Below, one piece after another: positions 18,444 through 26,240 of a stretch of DNA of 64,000 nucleotides. Made by a program: the position numbers and the translations under genes. Position 1 is the stretch's first letter. Each line of letters begins with the position of its first letter. The notes beneath the pieces were generated by a model, which saw nothing but the letters and a program-made list of their open reading frames with translations, did no database searches and was not told the origin of the DNA. The stretch lies in NCBI RefSeq assembly GCF_002814095.1, contig NZ_CP021913.1, positions 1,054,001 through 1,118,000 on the forward strand, written 5' to 3'. This stretch comes from Sagittula sp. P11 (GTDB lineage Bacteria; Pseudomonadota; Alphaproteobacteria; Rhodobacterales; Rhodobacteraceae).

Positions 18444-19313
18444 TCAGACGTTGGGTTCGCCCTGCAGGCCGAGGATCTTGCGGAACCCCGTCCAGTATCC
18501 CGGCAGGCGCGGCGCGTCCTGCAGACCCGGCAGAGCCTCCCCGGCCCAGGGCGCCATTTCCCGCGCGACGAACTCCCGCCCCCAGGCGAGGTAGGCCTCC
18601 GCATCGTCGGGGCGCAGGCGGCAGGCCGAGCCCACCAGCCCGACCAGCGTTTCCGCCGGCGAATACCATTCGTCCTGGATGCCGGTGACGCGCGCCTTCA
18701 GGAACGGCCCCACCACGCGCATCAGCCGCTTTTCGGAGAACTGGAGCAGCATCCTGCCCATCTCGTCGCGGCTGTAGTGGATCAGCGGCGGGAAGGTGTC
18801 GAAGAACACCGCCTCCCCGTCGACGATGGCGAAGTTGCGGATCGAGGGGTGGAAACCGATGCGCCCGTCGAAGCCTTCGGCCCAGTGCCAGAAGCGCGCG
18901 ATGACCTGCCCCGCCGCCTCCATCATCTGCACGGTTTCGTCGAGTGGGCGGCTCTGCATCAGCGGGCGCATCAGGCCGGCGGGGTCGAGCGCCTCCTGCA
19001 CGATCACCGGCACGCGCGCCTGTGCGCCCATGTCGACAAGGTGGAATTCCGTTTCCGGCAGCGGCACGCGGGCGGCGTGCAGCGCCGCCACGTAGTCGTC
19101 GTGGCAGGCCGCGAGGCGGTCCATCACCGCCGGGTCGGGCAGGCCGCGGTAGACCTTGATCACCCGGTCGGCCAGCGGGCCGTTGGCCGGGCGGAAGGGG
19201 GCGCAGAAGTAGCCCAGCCGCGAAACCGGCTGGCCCTCCGCTTCGCCATGGGCGCGCCACGCCGCGAGGATGTCTGCGTGATCGGTCGTGCGACCTGTGC
19301 TTTTGCCTGCCAT
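18444..19313 (-). CDS. Kinase-fold-like protein of unknown function
   Basis: A soluble 289-residue protein. The central segment IGFHPSIRNFAIVDGEAVFFDTFPP resembles the catalytic loop of aminoglycoside-phosphotransferase/kinase folds (H-x-x-x-x-N then a strand ending in D-T/F-x-P), with the metal-binding Asp in FFDTFPP. No glycine-rich loop is obvious. This suggests a small-molecule or protein kinase relative or a pseudo-kinase. I cannot assign the family firmly. The gene is followed by the ParA gene's 3' end 46 bp upstream of its start, both on the minus strand, and ends near dispersed repeat copy 1. Confidence 0.5.
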   Translation of the reverse strand: MAGKSTGRTTDHADILAAWRAHGEAEGQPVSRLGYFCAPFRPANGPLADRVIKVYRGLPDPAVMDRLAACHDDYVAALHAARVPLPETEFHLVDMGAQARVPVIVQEALDPAGLMRPLMQSRPLDETVQMMEAAGQVIARFWHWAEGFDGRIGFHPSIRNFAIVDGEAVFFDTFPPLIHYSRDEMGRMLLQFSEKRLMRVVGPFLKARVTGIQDEWYSPAETLVGLVGSACRLRPDDAEAYLAWGREFVAREMAPWAGEALPGLQDAPRLPGYWTGFRKILGLQGEPNV

Positions 19314-19359
19314 GAGGGGGCACCTCCGTCATCTGGCCCGGGCGGGCCGTCCGGTGCCC

Positions 19360-19998
19360 TTAGCGCGGTTTCAGCCGCTCCGCCACCTCTGCGACGAGGG
19401 CGGCGATCTCTTCGCGGGCCGGGCCCCGGGTCTCCATGGCGCCACGGCCGTGGCCCATCGCCTCGGCGTAGCCCACCCGCTGCGCCACCGCCGCGTCGGC
19501 CAGCGGCGCGCCCAGCTTCCTGGCCGCCTCCATCACCTCGGCGCCGAGGCGCGTGCCCGACCGCGTGCGGTTCAGCACCAGGAGCACCGGCTTGTTCTCG
19601 CGGTCGGCGAGGTCCATCACCCCTTCGGTCGCCCAGAGGTCCATGTGCCCCACCGAGATCGGCACCACGACCAGATGCGCCACGCGGAGTGCAGGGCGCA
19701 GGTCGCTGTCCACCTTCGGCGGCGTGTCGATCACCACCACATCGCAGACGTTGACCATCTTGCGCACCTCCATCGAGATGCCCCAGGCCGAGGATGTCGC
19801 GAATTCCAGCCGCTCGCAGGCGGATTCGTCCGCCTCGAAGCGCGTCATGTACCAGCGACCCAGGCTGCCCTGCGGGTCGAGGTCGATCAGCCCGACGGTC
19901 TTGCCCTCGGCCCGGAACCCCAGCGCCAGATGCGCCGCCAGCGTCGTCTTGCCCGATCCGCCCTTCTGCTGGGCCACGGTTATCACTTGTCCTGCCAT
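19360..19998 (-). CDS. ParA family partition-type ATPase, without ParB partner nearby
   Basis: A 212-residue P-loop ATPase with the deviant Walker A motif KGGSGKTT right at the N-terminus (ITVAQQKGGSGKTTLA), a DLDPQGSL switch I region and DVVVIDTPPKVD switch II. Members position DNA or protein cargo by ATP-driven dimer cycling on the nucleoid. It lacks the N-terminal helix-turn-helix of plasmid ParA. No parB or centromere-like repeat is next to it, so it could be an orphan ParA (MinD/ParC/PpfA-like cargo positioner) rather than the chromosomal ParA. The ATG at 19998 is chosen because the P-loop follows directly. Confidence 0.88.
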   Translation of the reverse strand: MAGQVITVAQQKGGSGKTTLAAHLALGFRAEGKTVGLIDLDPQGSLGRWYMTRFEADESACERLEFATSSAWGISMEVRKMVNVCDVVVIDTPPKVDSDLRPALRVAHLVVVPISVGHMDLWATEGVMDLADRENKPVLLVLNRTRSGTRLGAEVMEAARKLGAPLADAAVAQRVGYAEAMGHGRGAMETRGPAREEIAALVAEVAERLKPR

Positions 19999-20183
19999 CG
20001 TCCATCCCCCCGGGAGCCTGCCGCGATTGTGCACCTGCAGCATGGCCGGTTCCAGCCCCTTCCGCGGTCCCGGCACCGCGACACTTCGCGCCGACGGTAA
20101 ACCGCCCGCACCCGGGCCTTTACGGCACCTTAACCAACATTGCGCCAGGATTACCACGTCTGCCGTATCCGGAGTGTCGCGCC

Positions 20184-20864
20184 ATGCGCCTTTGCGCCGC
20201 CGTCCTCGCCGTGACCATCCTTATCCTGACCTGCTTCGGCTGCGCCCCGGCGCAGGCGGGCGCCTGGCAGCGCGAGAAGGGGGCGGGGTTTGCCATGGTC
20301 TCGGCGCAGGTGTCCTGGCCGCAGGACCTTCTGCTCGCCACGGCGTTCGGGCCGACGGAGGATTACCAGACCTTTTACCTCGAATACGGGCTGACACCGC
20401 GGCTGACCCTCGGGCTCGACCTCGGGCGCTCGGTGTCGGGCGGCGACAAGACCATCGTGTTCTTCCAGACCCCGCTGCGCAACCGCGACACGGGGCCGAA
20501 GGTCGCAGCGCAACTGGGCCTTGGCCGGATCGACTCCGACACCGTGGTGCGGCCCGGTCTCTCCGTCGGCTGGGGGCTGGAGCGGGGCTGGGTCTCGGTC
20601 GATGCGCTGGCGGAGATGCACACCGGCACCGGGCGCAACGACCTGAAGCTGGACGTGACATGGGGCCGGAACCTCAAGGACGACCGCAAGCTGATCCTGC
20701 AGATGCAGAGCGGCCTCAGGCAGGGCGACCCGGCCTTCGCCCGCCTTGTGCCGTCCTACGTGGTCCCGCTCGGCCAGCGGCTGAAGGCTGAGGTCGGCGG
20801 CACCTACGGGCTGACCGGCGACAGGTCCATGGGGCTGAAGTTCGGCCTCTGGACGGAGTTCTGA
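20184..20864 (+). CDS. Secreted or outer-membrane beta-rich protein, unknown function
   Basis: A 226-residue protein with a signal peptide (basic start MRLC, hydrophobic core, AQAG cleavage near residue 26). The mature part is a run of alternating hydrophobic/polar strands separated by glycine turns (LGLDLGRSVSGGDK, VRPGLSVGWGLERG, LKAEVGGTYGL) and ends in LKFGLWTEF with a C-terminal Phe, as many outer-membrane beta-barrels do. I read it as a small barrel protein; no catalytic motif is visible. It is divergent from the ParA gene (185 bp between) and 134 bp upstream of the next gene on the same strand. Confidence 0.6.
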   Translation: MRLCAAVLAVTILILTCFGCAPAQAGAWQREKGAGFAMVSAQVSWPQDLLLATAFGPTEDYQTFYLEYGLTPRLTLGLDLGRSVSGGDKTIVFFQTPLRNRDTGPKVAAQLGLGRIDSDTVVRPGLSVGWGLERGWVSVDALAEMHTGTGRNDLKLDVTWGRNLKDDRKLILQMQSGLRQGDPAFARLVPSYVVPLGQRLKAEVGGTYGLTGDRSMGLKFGLWTEF

Positions 20865-20998
20865 ACGCGACTCCCCGCCCCGCCCGAAAGACCCACCACC
20901 TGACCGGTATCCGGACAGCCTGCGCCACCTCCGGTTTTCCTGACTTTCGCCTTGCGCGCAAAGCGGTAGACAGGAGAGCAGGACAAAGTTCATGCGAT

Positions 20999-21472
20999 AT
21001 GCCCTTTCAGACCCCTGTTCGGATTCTGGCCCGGGCCGCGCTTGCGGCCCTCATCCTTTTTCATGCGGAGACGGCGATGGCCCGCGCTGACGAATACCTC
21101 TGCTCCCCGATGAGCGGTCAGCTTGTCGACGCGGACGGTGCGCCCGTCCCCGACACGCCGGTGCGCCGCGCGTGGTTCTGGCGCGGCAAGCGGGGCGAGG
21201 ACAGCACCGTGACCGACGCCGAGGGCCGGTTTTCCTTCGGAGCCGTGCCGCCGAAGCGCGGGATCTTCGAGATGATCCCCGCGCGCGAGGCGGTGACGCA
21301 GGACTTCTACGCCGACCTTCCCGACGGCGCCTTCCAGTTCCTCTACCTGTCGACCCGTGGCCTGACGCTGAATGCCGAAACCGATGGCCGCCCCTTCAAC
21401 GTCCGCTGTGCCATCGGCGTGGAGCCCCACGCCGACGACATCCACTTCGGCACCTGCACCCTGATCGAGTGA
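20999..21472 (+). CDS. Secreted beta-sandwich protein (DUF6795-like), possible immunity or accessory partner of the lipase
   Basis: A 157-residue protein with an N-terminal signal peptide (VRILARAALAALILFHAETAMA). The mature part reads MSGQLVDADGAPVPDTPVRR ... TVTDAEGRFSFGAVPP, a carboxypeptidase-regulatory-like beta-sandwich of the kind I associate with DUF6795. Two cysteines (in YLCSPM and VRCAIG) and a third in GTCTLIE could form a periplasmic disulphide. It ends ten bases before the lipase start, so the pair is an operon. Because the lipase has no signal peptide while this protein is exported, an immunity role is possible but is inference. Confidence 0.6.
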   Translation: MPFQTPVRILARAALAALILFHAETAMARADEYLCSPMSGQLVDADGAPVPDTPVRRAWFWRGKRGEDSTVTDAEGRFSFGAVPPKRGIFEMIPAREAVTQDFYADLPDGAFQFLYLSTRGLTLNAETDGRPFNVRCAIGVEPHADDIHFGTCTLIE

Positions 21473-21482
21473 AGGACACGCC

Positions 21483-22643
21483 ATGACCCTCCTGACCGGC
21501 AGCCAGGCCGCCACCTTCGCCGATCTCGCCTACGACACCGCCGCGGCGACAGACGACGCGGCGGCCACGTGGCGCGCGAAGGGGTCGCTGGCGGCGGCGC
21601 AGAAGAAGAAGGGCCGCGGTACGGCGGACCTGTCGGAGTTCTCCACCCTCACCGGCTTCACCGGGCAGTCCGGCGCGTTCTCTCTGCGCGACACCTCGGG
21701 CTTCGGCGCGGTGTTCGAGACGCGGAACGGCGGCGGCGGGCGCGACCTCGTGGTGGCGTTCCGGGGCAGCGTGTCGGCCAGCGACTGGGTGTCCAACTTC
21801 AACTTCGGGATGGACCGCGGCCCGGGCGACTGCATCGTGCATTCGGGCTTCAACCGGATCTACAGGACCTTCCAGGACGACCTGCACCACATCGTCGACG
21901 CCGCTAAGCCCGAGACGCTGCACTTCGTCGGGCATTCGCTGGGCGGAGCGATGGCGACGCTGGCCATGGCGGACTACGGGCTGAGGGGCGGCGCGGCCTG
22001 CCGGCTCTATACCTTCGGCACGCCCCGGATCGGCGGCTTCGGCCTGTCTTCGCAACTACGCCGGGTGCTGACGCCGGGCACCGTGCGGCGGGTCTACTCA
22101 GTGTCCGACCCGGTGCCGATGCTGCCCGTCCTGCCCTTCCAGCACTTTGCCGCCGGGGCGACCGGGCTCGACTTCGGCTTCACCTACATCACGCCCCGCG
22201 CGCACGACCGCATCCAGTACCGCAACCGGATGCCGTCGTCGGGCTGGCCCGCCGCCACGCCGCTGGCGCAGAAGAGCGACCCGGACTACTGGCTGGGGTT
22301 GGCGGAGAAGGCGCAGGGGTTCTCGGCGCTGGGCTACCACGCGCTGTCGATGGCGCTGCGCGGCATCATGCGGATGGTCAACATGGCGGGGCTGGCGCTC
22401 TCGGCCGGGATCACCGTGCTCGACCGCATGGTGGAGGCGATCCACCAGGGCGCGCTCCTGTCGAAGAAGATCGCCGAGACCACGCTGCGCTTCGTCAAGG
22501 CGGCGCTCAGGATGTGCGGACGGCTGGCCCTGCGCGCCGCCGTCACCGCCGCCGACCTGACGGTGGAGTTCCTGCAGACCGTTTTCGACATGATGCTGGC
22601 GCCGGTGCGCCGCTCTGCCCTGCTGGCACTGAGCGCGGCCTGA
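21483..22643 (+). CDS. Class 3 lipase-family protein without signal peptide
   Basis: A 386-residue alpha/beta hydrolase of the lipase class 3 family. The nucleophile elbow is FVGHSLGGAMA (Ser152), the acid is probably Asp209 in SVSDPVPMLP, and the likely histidine is His241 in RAHDRIQYRN. Upstream LVVAFRGSVSASDW is the oxyanion-hole region. The C-terminal 130 residues are helical with several hydrophobic or amphipathic stretches (for instance LRGIIRMVNMAGLALSAGI-like and RLALRAAVTAADL), which may act on membranes. There is no Sec or Tat signal. It would hydrolyse glycerolipids or phospholipids. With its exported neighbour it resembles lipase effector/immunity pairs; an intracellular lipase is the alternative. 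Confidence 0.8.
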   Translation: MTLLTGSQAATFADLAYDTAAATDDAAATWRAKGSLAAAQKKKGRGTADLSEFSTLTGFTGQSGAFSLRDTSGFGAVFETRNGGGGRDLVVAFRGSVSASDWVSNFNFGMDRGPGDCIVHSGFNRIYRTFQDDLHHIVDAAKPETLHFVGHSLGGAMATLAMADYGLRGGAACRLYTFGTPRIGGFGLSSQLRRVLTPGTVRRVYSVSDPVPMLPVLPFQHFAAGATGLDFGFTYITPRAHDRIQYRNRMPSSGWPAATPLAQKSDPDYWLGLAEKAQGFSALGYHALSMALRGIMRMVNMAGLALSAGITVLDRMVEAIHQGALLSKKIAETTLRFVKAALRMCGRLALRAAVTAADLTVEFLQTVFDMMLAPVRRSALLALSAA

Positions 22644-22651
22644 ACGCGCAA

Positions 22652-22681
22652 AGGCCGCGCCCCCGGCAGGGAACGCGGCCT
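22652..22681 (+). terminator. Hairpin after the lipase gene
   Basis: AGGCCGCG (22652-22659) and CGCGGCCT (22674-22681) form a perfect 8-bp stem with a 14-base loop, eight bases after the stop codon. It lacks a U-tract. Convergent genes follow, so a terminator is expected here. Confidence 0.45.
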
Positions 22682-22797
22682 ATCACCCCCGAAGAACGGC
22701 TCACACGTCGGAGCGCATCGTCACCGCCACGTCGCCCAGCACCGGCACCGGCCAGACCAACTGCACCCTGTCCTGTTTGCTGCCGACAGCGCCCCGC

Positions 22798-23229
22798 TCA
22801 GGCCGCCACGTCGGGCGTCTGCAGGAACTGCACGCCGGAAATCCGCCAGGCGCCGTCCACCTCCAGCATCCGGTAATCCAGCGCAAAGTTGCGGCCGCGT
22901 CCGTCGGTGACATAGACCTCCTGCCACAGCGCGCCGTCGATCATCCGCAGATCGCCGAACAGCACGCCCGAGGGCTTCCAAACCATCGGGTAACCGTTGC
23001 GCACCATGTCGCCGAAGATCTTCGGCGTACGGAACATGCTCTGGATGTTGGGGGCCGCGAACTCGAACGCGCTTTCGACGTCCTCGGCGATGAAGGCATC
23101 CATCTGCTGGCGGATGACGCCCTCTATGGCGGGATCGCGGGGCTGCACCTCCTCGTCGGCGCTCACCGCACCGACCAGCAGCATCCCCGCCAGTCCCATC
23201 AGCATGACCAATTTCAGCAATCCGCGCAT
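22798..23229 (-). CDS. DUF4864-like secreted protein
   Basis: A 143-residue protein with a signal peptide or N-terminal anchor (MRGLLKLVMLMGLAGMLLVGAVSA). The mature domain (IRQQMDAFIAEDVESAFEFAAPNIQSMF ... YRMLEVDGAWRISGVQFLQ) has the pattern of NTF2-like DUF4864 proteins of alphaproteobacteria, which have unknown function. The ATG at 23229 is chosen because GGAGG lies seven bases upstream, against a longer frame to 23256. It stands alone between the lipase and lysK. Confidence 0.8.
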   Translation of the reverse strand: MRGLLKLVMLMGLAGMLLVGAVSADEEVQPRDPAIEGVIRQQMDAFIAEDVESAFEFAAPNIQSMFRTPKIFGDMVRNGYPMVWKPSGVLFGDLRMIDGALWQEVYVTDGRGRNFALDYRMLEVDGAWRISGVQFLQTPDVAA

Positions 23230-23328
23230 GACGTGCCTCCCCTGCATGTGTCGCAAGGTAAGGCACGCAGGCGGCCGGTCAAAAGTTTCAACCGCCCGCC
23301 GTCACGCGTCGGAATGCCGGACTGCCGC

Positions 23329-24909
23329 TCAGGCGGTCAGTTCGCCCGCCAGTGCCGTCTCGATCAGCGAAGCGGTTTCCGACACGCCGTAAAGCGCGAT
23401 GAACCCGCCGAAGCGCGGACCCTGGCTCTGGCCCAGAAGCACCTCGTACAGCGCCTTGAACCAGTCGCGCAGGTTCTCGAACCCGTGCTCCTTGCCGACG
23501 GCAAAGACCAGCGACTGCAGCGCCTCGTCGTCGGCGCCGCCGTCCCAGCCGCGCAGCCGGGCCGCGAGGTCCTCCATCGCCGCGCGCTCCTGCGCGTCGG
23601 GCGCGCGGAAGACCTTCGACGGCTTCACGAAGTCCTCGTAGTACTTCACGGCAAAGCCCGCCGCCGCGTCGAGGTCGGGATGCGTCTCGGGCGTGGCATC
23701 GGGCGCGTAGCGGTTGATGAAGGCCCACATCGCCGCCTTGTCCTCCGCCCCGGCCGCCGATGCGAGGTTCAGCAGCATGGAGAACGGGACGACAAGCGTG
23801 CTTTCCGGGACGTCGCCGCCGTGGATGTGCCACACCGGGTTGTTGAGCTGCGCCGCCGCGTCCTGCCCGTGATAGGCCCGGAGCTGCTGGTGATACTCGT
23901 CCACCGCCTTCGGGATCACGTCGAAATACAGCCGCTTCGCCGTCTTCGGCTTCTGGAACATGAAGTAGGACAGCGACTCGGTCGAGGCATAGCTCAGCCA
24001 CTCGTCGATCGAGATGCCGTTGCCCGACGACTTGGAGATCTTCTGCCCCTTGTCGTCGAGGAACAGCTCGTAGGTGAAGTGCTCGGGCGCACGCGCCCCC
24101 AGCGCCCGGCAGATGCCGTCGTAGATCGGCGTGTTGGTCGAATGGTCCTTGCCGTACATCTCGAAATCGACGCCAAGCGCCGCCCAGCGGGCGCCGAAAT
24201 CCGGCTTCCACTGCAGCTTCACCTGCCCGCCGGTCACCGGCAGCGTCCATTCGCGCCCGGTCTCGTCGTCAAAGGTGATCTCGCCCTTCGCCGCATCGAC
24301 GTTCTTCATCGGCACGTACATCACGCGGCCCGTCTCCGGGTGGATCGGCAGGAAGATCGAATAGGTCTGCTGGCGCTCCTCGCGCAGCGACTTCAGCATG
24401 ATCTTCATCAGGTCGTCGTACCGCTCCGCCGCACGCAGCAGCGTCTCGTCGAACTGGCCCGACTTGTAGAACTCCGTGGCCGAGATGAACTCGTACTCGA
24501 ACCCGAAGGTGTCGAGGAACCGCCGCAGCATGGCGTTGTTGTGGTGGCCGAAGGACTCGTGCGTCTCGAACGGATCGTAGACCGAGGTCAGCGGCTTCTG
24601 CAGGTCCTCCCGCAGGCGCTCCTGGTTCGGGACGTTGCCCGGCACCTTGCGCATCCCGTCCATGTCGTCCGAGAAACAGATCAGCCGCGTCGGAATGTCC
24701 GAGATCTCCTGGAAGGCCCGGCGGATCATCGAGGTCCGCGCCACCTCGCCGAAGGTGCCGATATGCGGCAGGCCCGAGGGGCCATAGCCCGTCTCGAACA
24801 GCACGTAACCCTTTTCCGGCGGCGTCTTTTCGTAGCGTTTGAGGATCCGGCGCGCCTCTTCAAAGGGCCAGGCCTTTGCCGTCATGGCGGCGTCACGCAG
24901 ATCGGACAT
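23329..24909 (-). CDS. lysK: Class I lysyl-tRNA synthetase
   Basis: A 526-residue class I (archaeal-type) LysRS, which charges tRNA-Lys. The HIGH motif is HIGT at residues 49-52 in [14 protein letters not shown], and the KMSKS motif is KISKS near residue 293 ([12 protein letters not shown]). The alpha-helical C-terminal anticodon cage follows. Most bacteria use the unrelated class II LysS, but alphaproteobacteria usually have this class I type, which supports the taxonomic placement. The start gives the normal N-terminus and is followed by divergent TerB-like and other genes. Confidence 0.96.
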   Translation of the reverse strand: MSDLRDAAMTAKAWPFEEARRILKRYEKTPPEKGYVLFETGYGPSGLPHIGTFGEVARTSMIRRAFQEISDIPTRLICFSDDMDGMRKVPGNVPNQERLREDLQKPLTSVYDPFETHESFGHHNNAMLRRFLDTFGFEYEFISATEFYKSGQFDETLLRAAERYDDLMKIMLKSLREERQQTYSIFLPIHPETGRVMYVPMKNVDAAKGEITFDDETGREWTLPVTGGQVKLQWKPDFGARWAALGVDFEMYGKDHSTNTPIYDGICRALGARAPEHFTYELFLDDKGQKISKSSGNGISIDEWLSYASTESLSYFMFQKPKTAKRLYFDVIPKAVDEYHQQLRAYHGQDAAAQLNNPVWHIHGGDVPESTLVVPFSMLLNLASAAGAEDKAAMWAFINRYAPDATPETHPDLDAAAGFAVKYYEDFVKPSKVFRAPDAQERAAMEDLAARLRGWDGGADDEALQSLVFAVGKEHGFENLRDWFKALYEVLLGQSQGPRFGGFIALYGVSETASLIETALAGELTA

Positions 24910-25028
24910 GTCCGGAACTCCTCGGGATCATAAGGGGGTGGATACCGCGCGCTTCCTATTGCCCCGGCGCGCCGGGGTCAATAAACAGCGGATATACGAG
25001 ACTTGCTGACCAGACGAAGGCTTCGACC

Positions 25029-25451
25029 ATGACCGACGTGACACACCCGCTCAGCCCGCAGGACTGCCTCGTGGCCCTGATGATCGCGGTCTCCGCCTCG
25101 GACGAGAACGTCCGGACCTCGGAACTGGTCAAGATCGACTCCGCGGTGAACCTGCTGCCGGTCTTCGCCGACTACGACAACGACCGGATCGGCGCCATGT
25201 CGCGGCTGGTGTTCGAGCTGTTCGACCAGGAAGACGGGCTTGACGCGCTCTTCGGCCTGATGCGGGACAACCTGCCCGAACGCCTGTTCGAGACCGCCTA
25301 TGCGCTGGCCTGCGACGTGGCGGCTGCCGACGGCACGCTGCGGGAAACCGAACTCAGGCTGCTCGAAGAGATTCGCTACGAATTGAACATAGATCGCCTG
25401 CACGCCGCCGCGATCGAGCGCGGCGCCCGCGCGCGTCACCTTTCCCTCTGA
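25029..25451 (+). CDS. TerB-like tellurite-resistance family protein
   Basis: A 140-residue all-helical protein. Two acidic segments, SASDENVRTSEL and AAADGTLRETELRLLEEI, carry the D-G/E-x-x-x-x-E metal-binding pattern of TerB folds, which bind divalent metal ions at an internal pseudo-repeat. The family occurs in stress and phage-defence contexts, but isolated TerB proteins like this one are common housekeeping hypotheticals. It is divergent from lysK. An AAGG element lies upstream of the start at 25029; longer in-frame starts lie inside the lysK promoter region. Confidence 0.82.
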   Translation: MTDVTHPLSPQDCLVALMIAVSASDENVRTSELVKIDSAVNLLPVFADYDNDRIGAMSRLVFELFDQEDGLDALFGLMRDNLPERLFETAYALACDVAAADGTLRETELRLLEEIRYELNIDRLHAAAIERGARARHLSL

Positions 25452-25627
25452 TATCGCCGCAGAAAACGCGCCCGACCGCGGCATTTTCGCATCGGTCGGC
25501 GCGAATGTCGCCGTGAAGCCCTCAGGGGTCAGGATTCCCGGACTGACCGGGCGTTAACGGCATTGTATCCTCTGGATCGGCATATTTTCGCCAATTGCGC
25601 TGCCCGCGTTTTCCTGGAGGGACAATT

Positions 25628-26056
25628 ATGAACCGATTTCTTGCTGCCGCCTTCGGTGCGGTGATGACCTGCCTTCTGCCGCTGGGCGCGCTTGCCGCGC
25701 CGCTCGTGGCGCAGGTCGATATCTCGTCGCAGACCATGACGGTGATCTACAACGGCCAGGTGGCCTACCAGTGGCCGGTCTCGACCGCGCGCAGCGGCAA
25801 GTACACGCCGCGCGGCGCTTGGTCGGCGAAGTGGCTGTCGCGCCACCACAAGTCGAGCCTCTACAACAACGCGCCGATGCCCTACGCGATCTTCTTCAAC
25901 GGCAATTACGCGATCCACGGCACCGACCAGATCTCGCGCCTGGGGCGTCCGGCCTCGGCGGGCTGCGTGCGGCTGCACCCGGAACACGCCGCCGTGCTCT
26001 TCGGCCTGACCCAGCAGGTCGGCAAGCAGAACATGCGGGTGGTCATCACCAACTGA
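25628..26056 (+). CDS. L,D-transpeptidase (YkuD domain)
   Basis: A 142-residue periplasmic enzyme with a signal peptide (cleavage after GALA near residue 23). The YkuD domain has the catalytic H-x(n)-S-x-G-C-x-R signature as YAIHGTDQIS followed by RPASAGCVRLH, with the nucleophilic Cys in SAGCVRL. Such enzymes make 3-3 crosslinks in peptidoglycan or attach proteins to it. The ATG at 25628 has CTGGAGGGA seven bases upstream; the longer frame from 25595 has no signal peptide at its start. It stands alone and is followed by a terminator hairpin. Confidence 0.93.
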   Translation: MNRFLAAAFGAVMTCLLPLGALAAPLVAQVDISSQTMTVIYNGQVAYQWPVSTARSGKYTPRGAWSAKWLSRHHKSSLYNNAPMPYAIFFNGNYAIHGTDQISRLGRPASAGCVRLHPEHAAVLFGLTQQVGKQNMRVVITN

Positions 26057-26062
26057 GCCGGA

Positions 26063-26097
26063 GGCGGGGCGGCGCAAAGCCCCGCCCTACCCTGCGT
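26063..26097 (+). terminator. Hairpin of the AGGGTGGG-type repeat family after the L,D-transpeptidase gene
   Basis: GGCGGGGC (26063-26070) pairs with GCCCCGCC (26079-26086) around GGCGCAAA, and CTACCCTGCGTT follows. The reverse complement contains AGGGTAGGGCGGGGC-TTTGCG, closely like the element at 18333, and the trailing CCCTGCGTT recurs after ettA. Confidence 0.6.
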
Positions 26098-26240
26098 TCC
26101 GCGGGCGGACGGGCCTTGCAACGTTCCGCGGACAGGCGCCCGTGGCACGCGAAGCCGTTGACTTTATCGGAAAAGGCCGCTGCGAGGTACGCTGCGGGCC
26201 GTGGTGCCAACCACAAGCCGAGAGGATCAGCCCCCACGGC

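Noticed and set aside
22777-24933. Long plus-strand frame opposite lysK and the DUF4864-like gene
   Set aside because: It crosses two real genes and a gap between them; its translation has no recognisable content.
25029-25451. TerB-like gene as part of a tellurite-resistance or phage-defence system
   Set aside because: No terC, terD, terZ or defence gene is adjacent; it stands alone between lysK and the L,D-transpeptidase gene.
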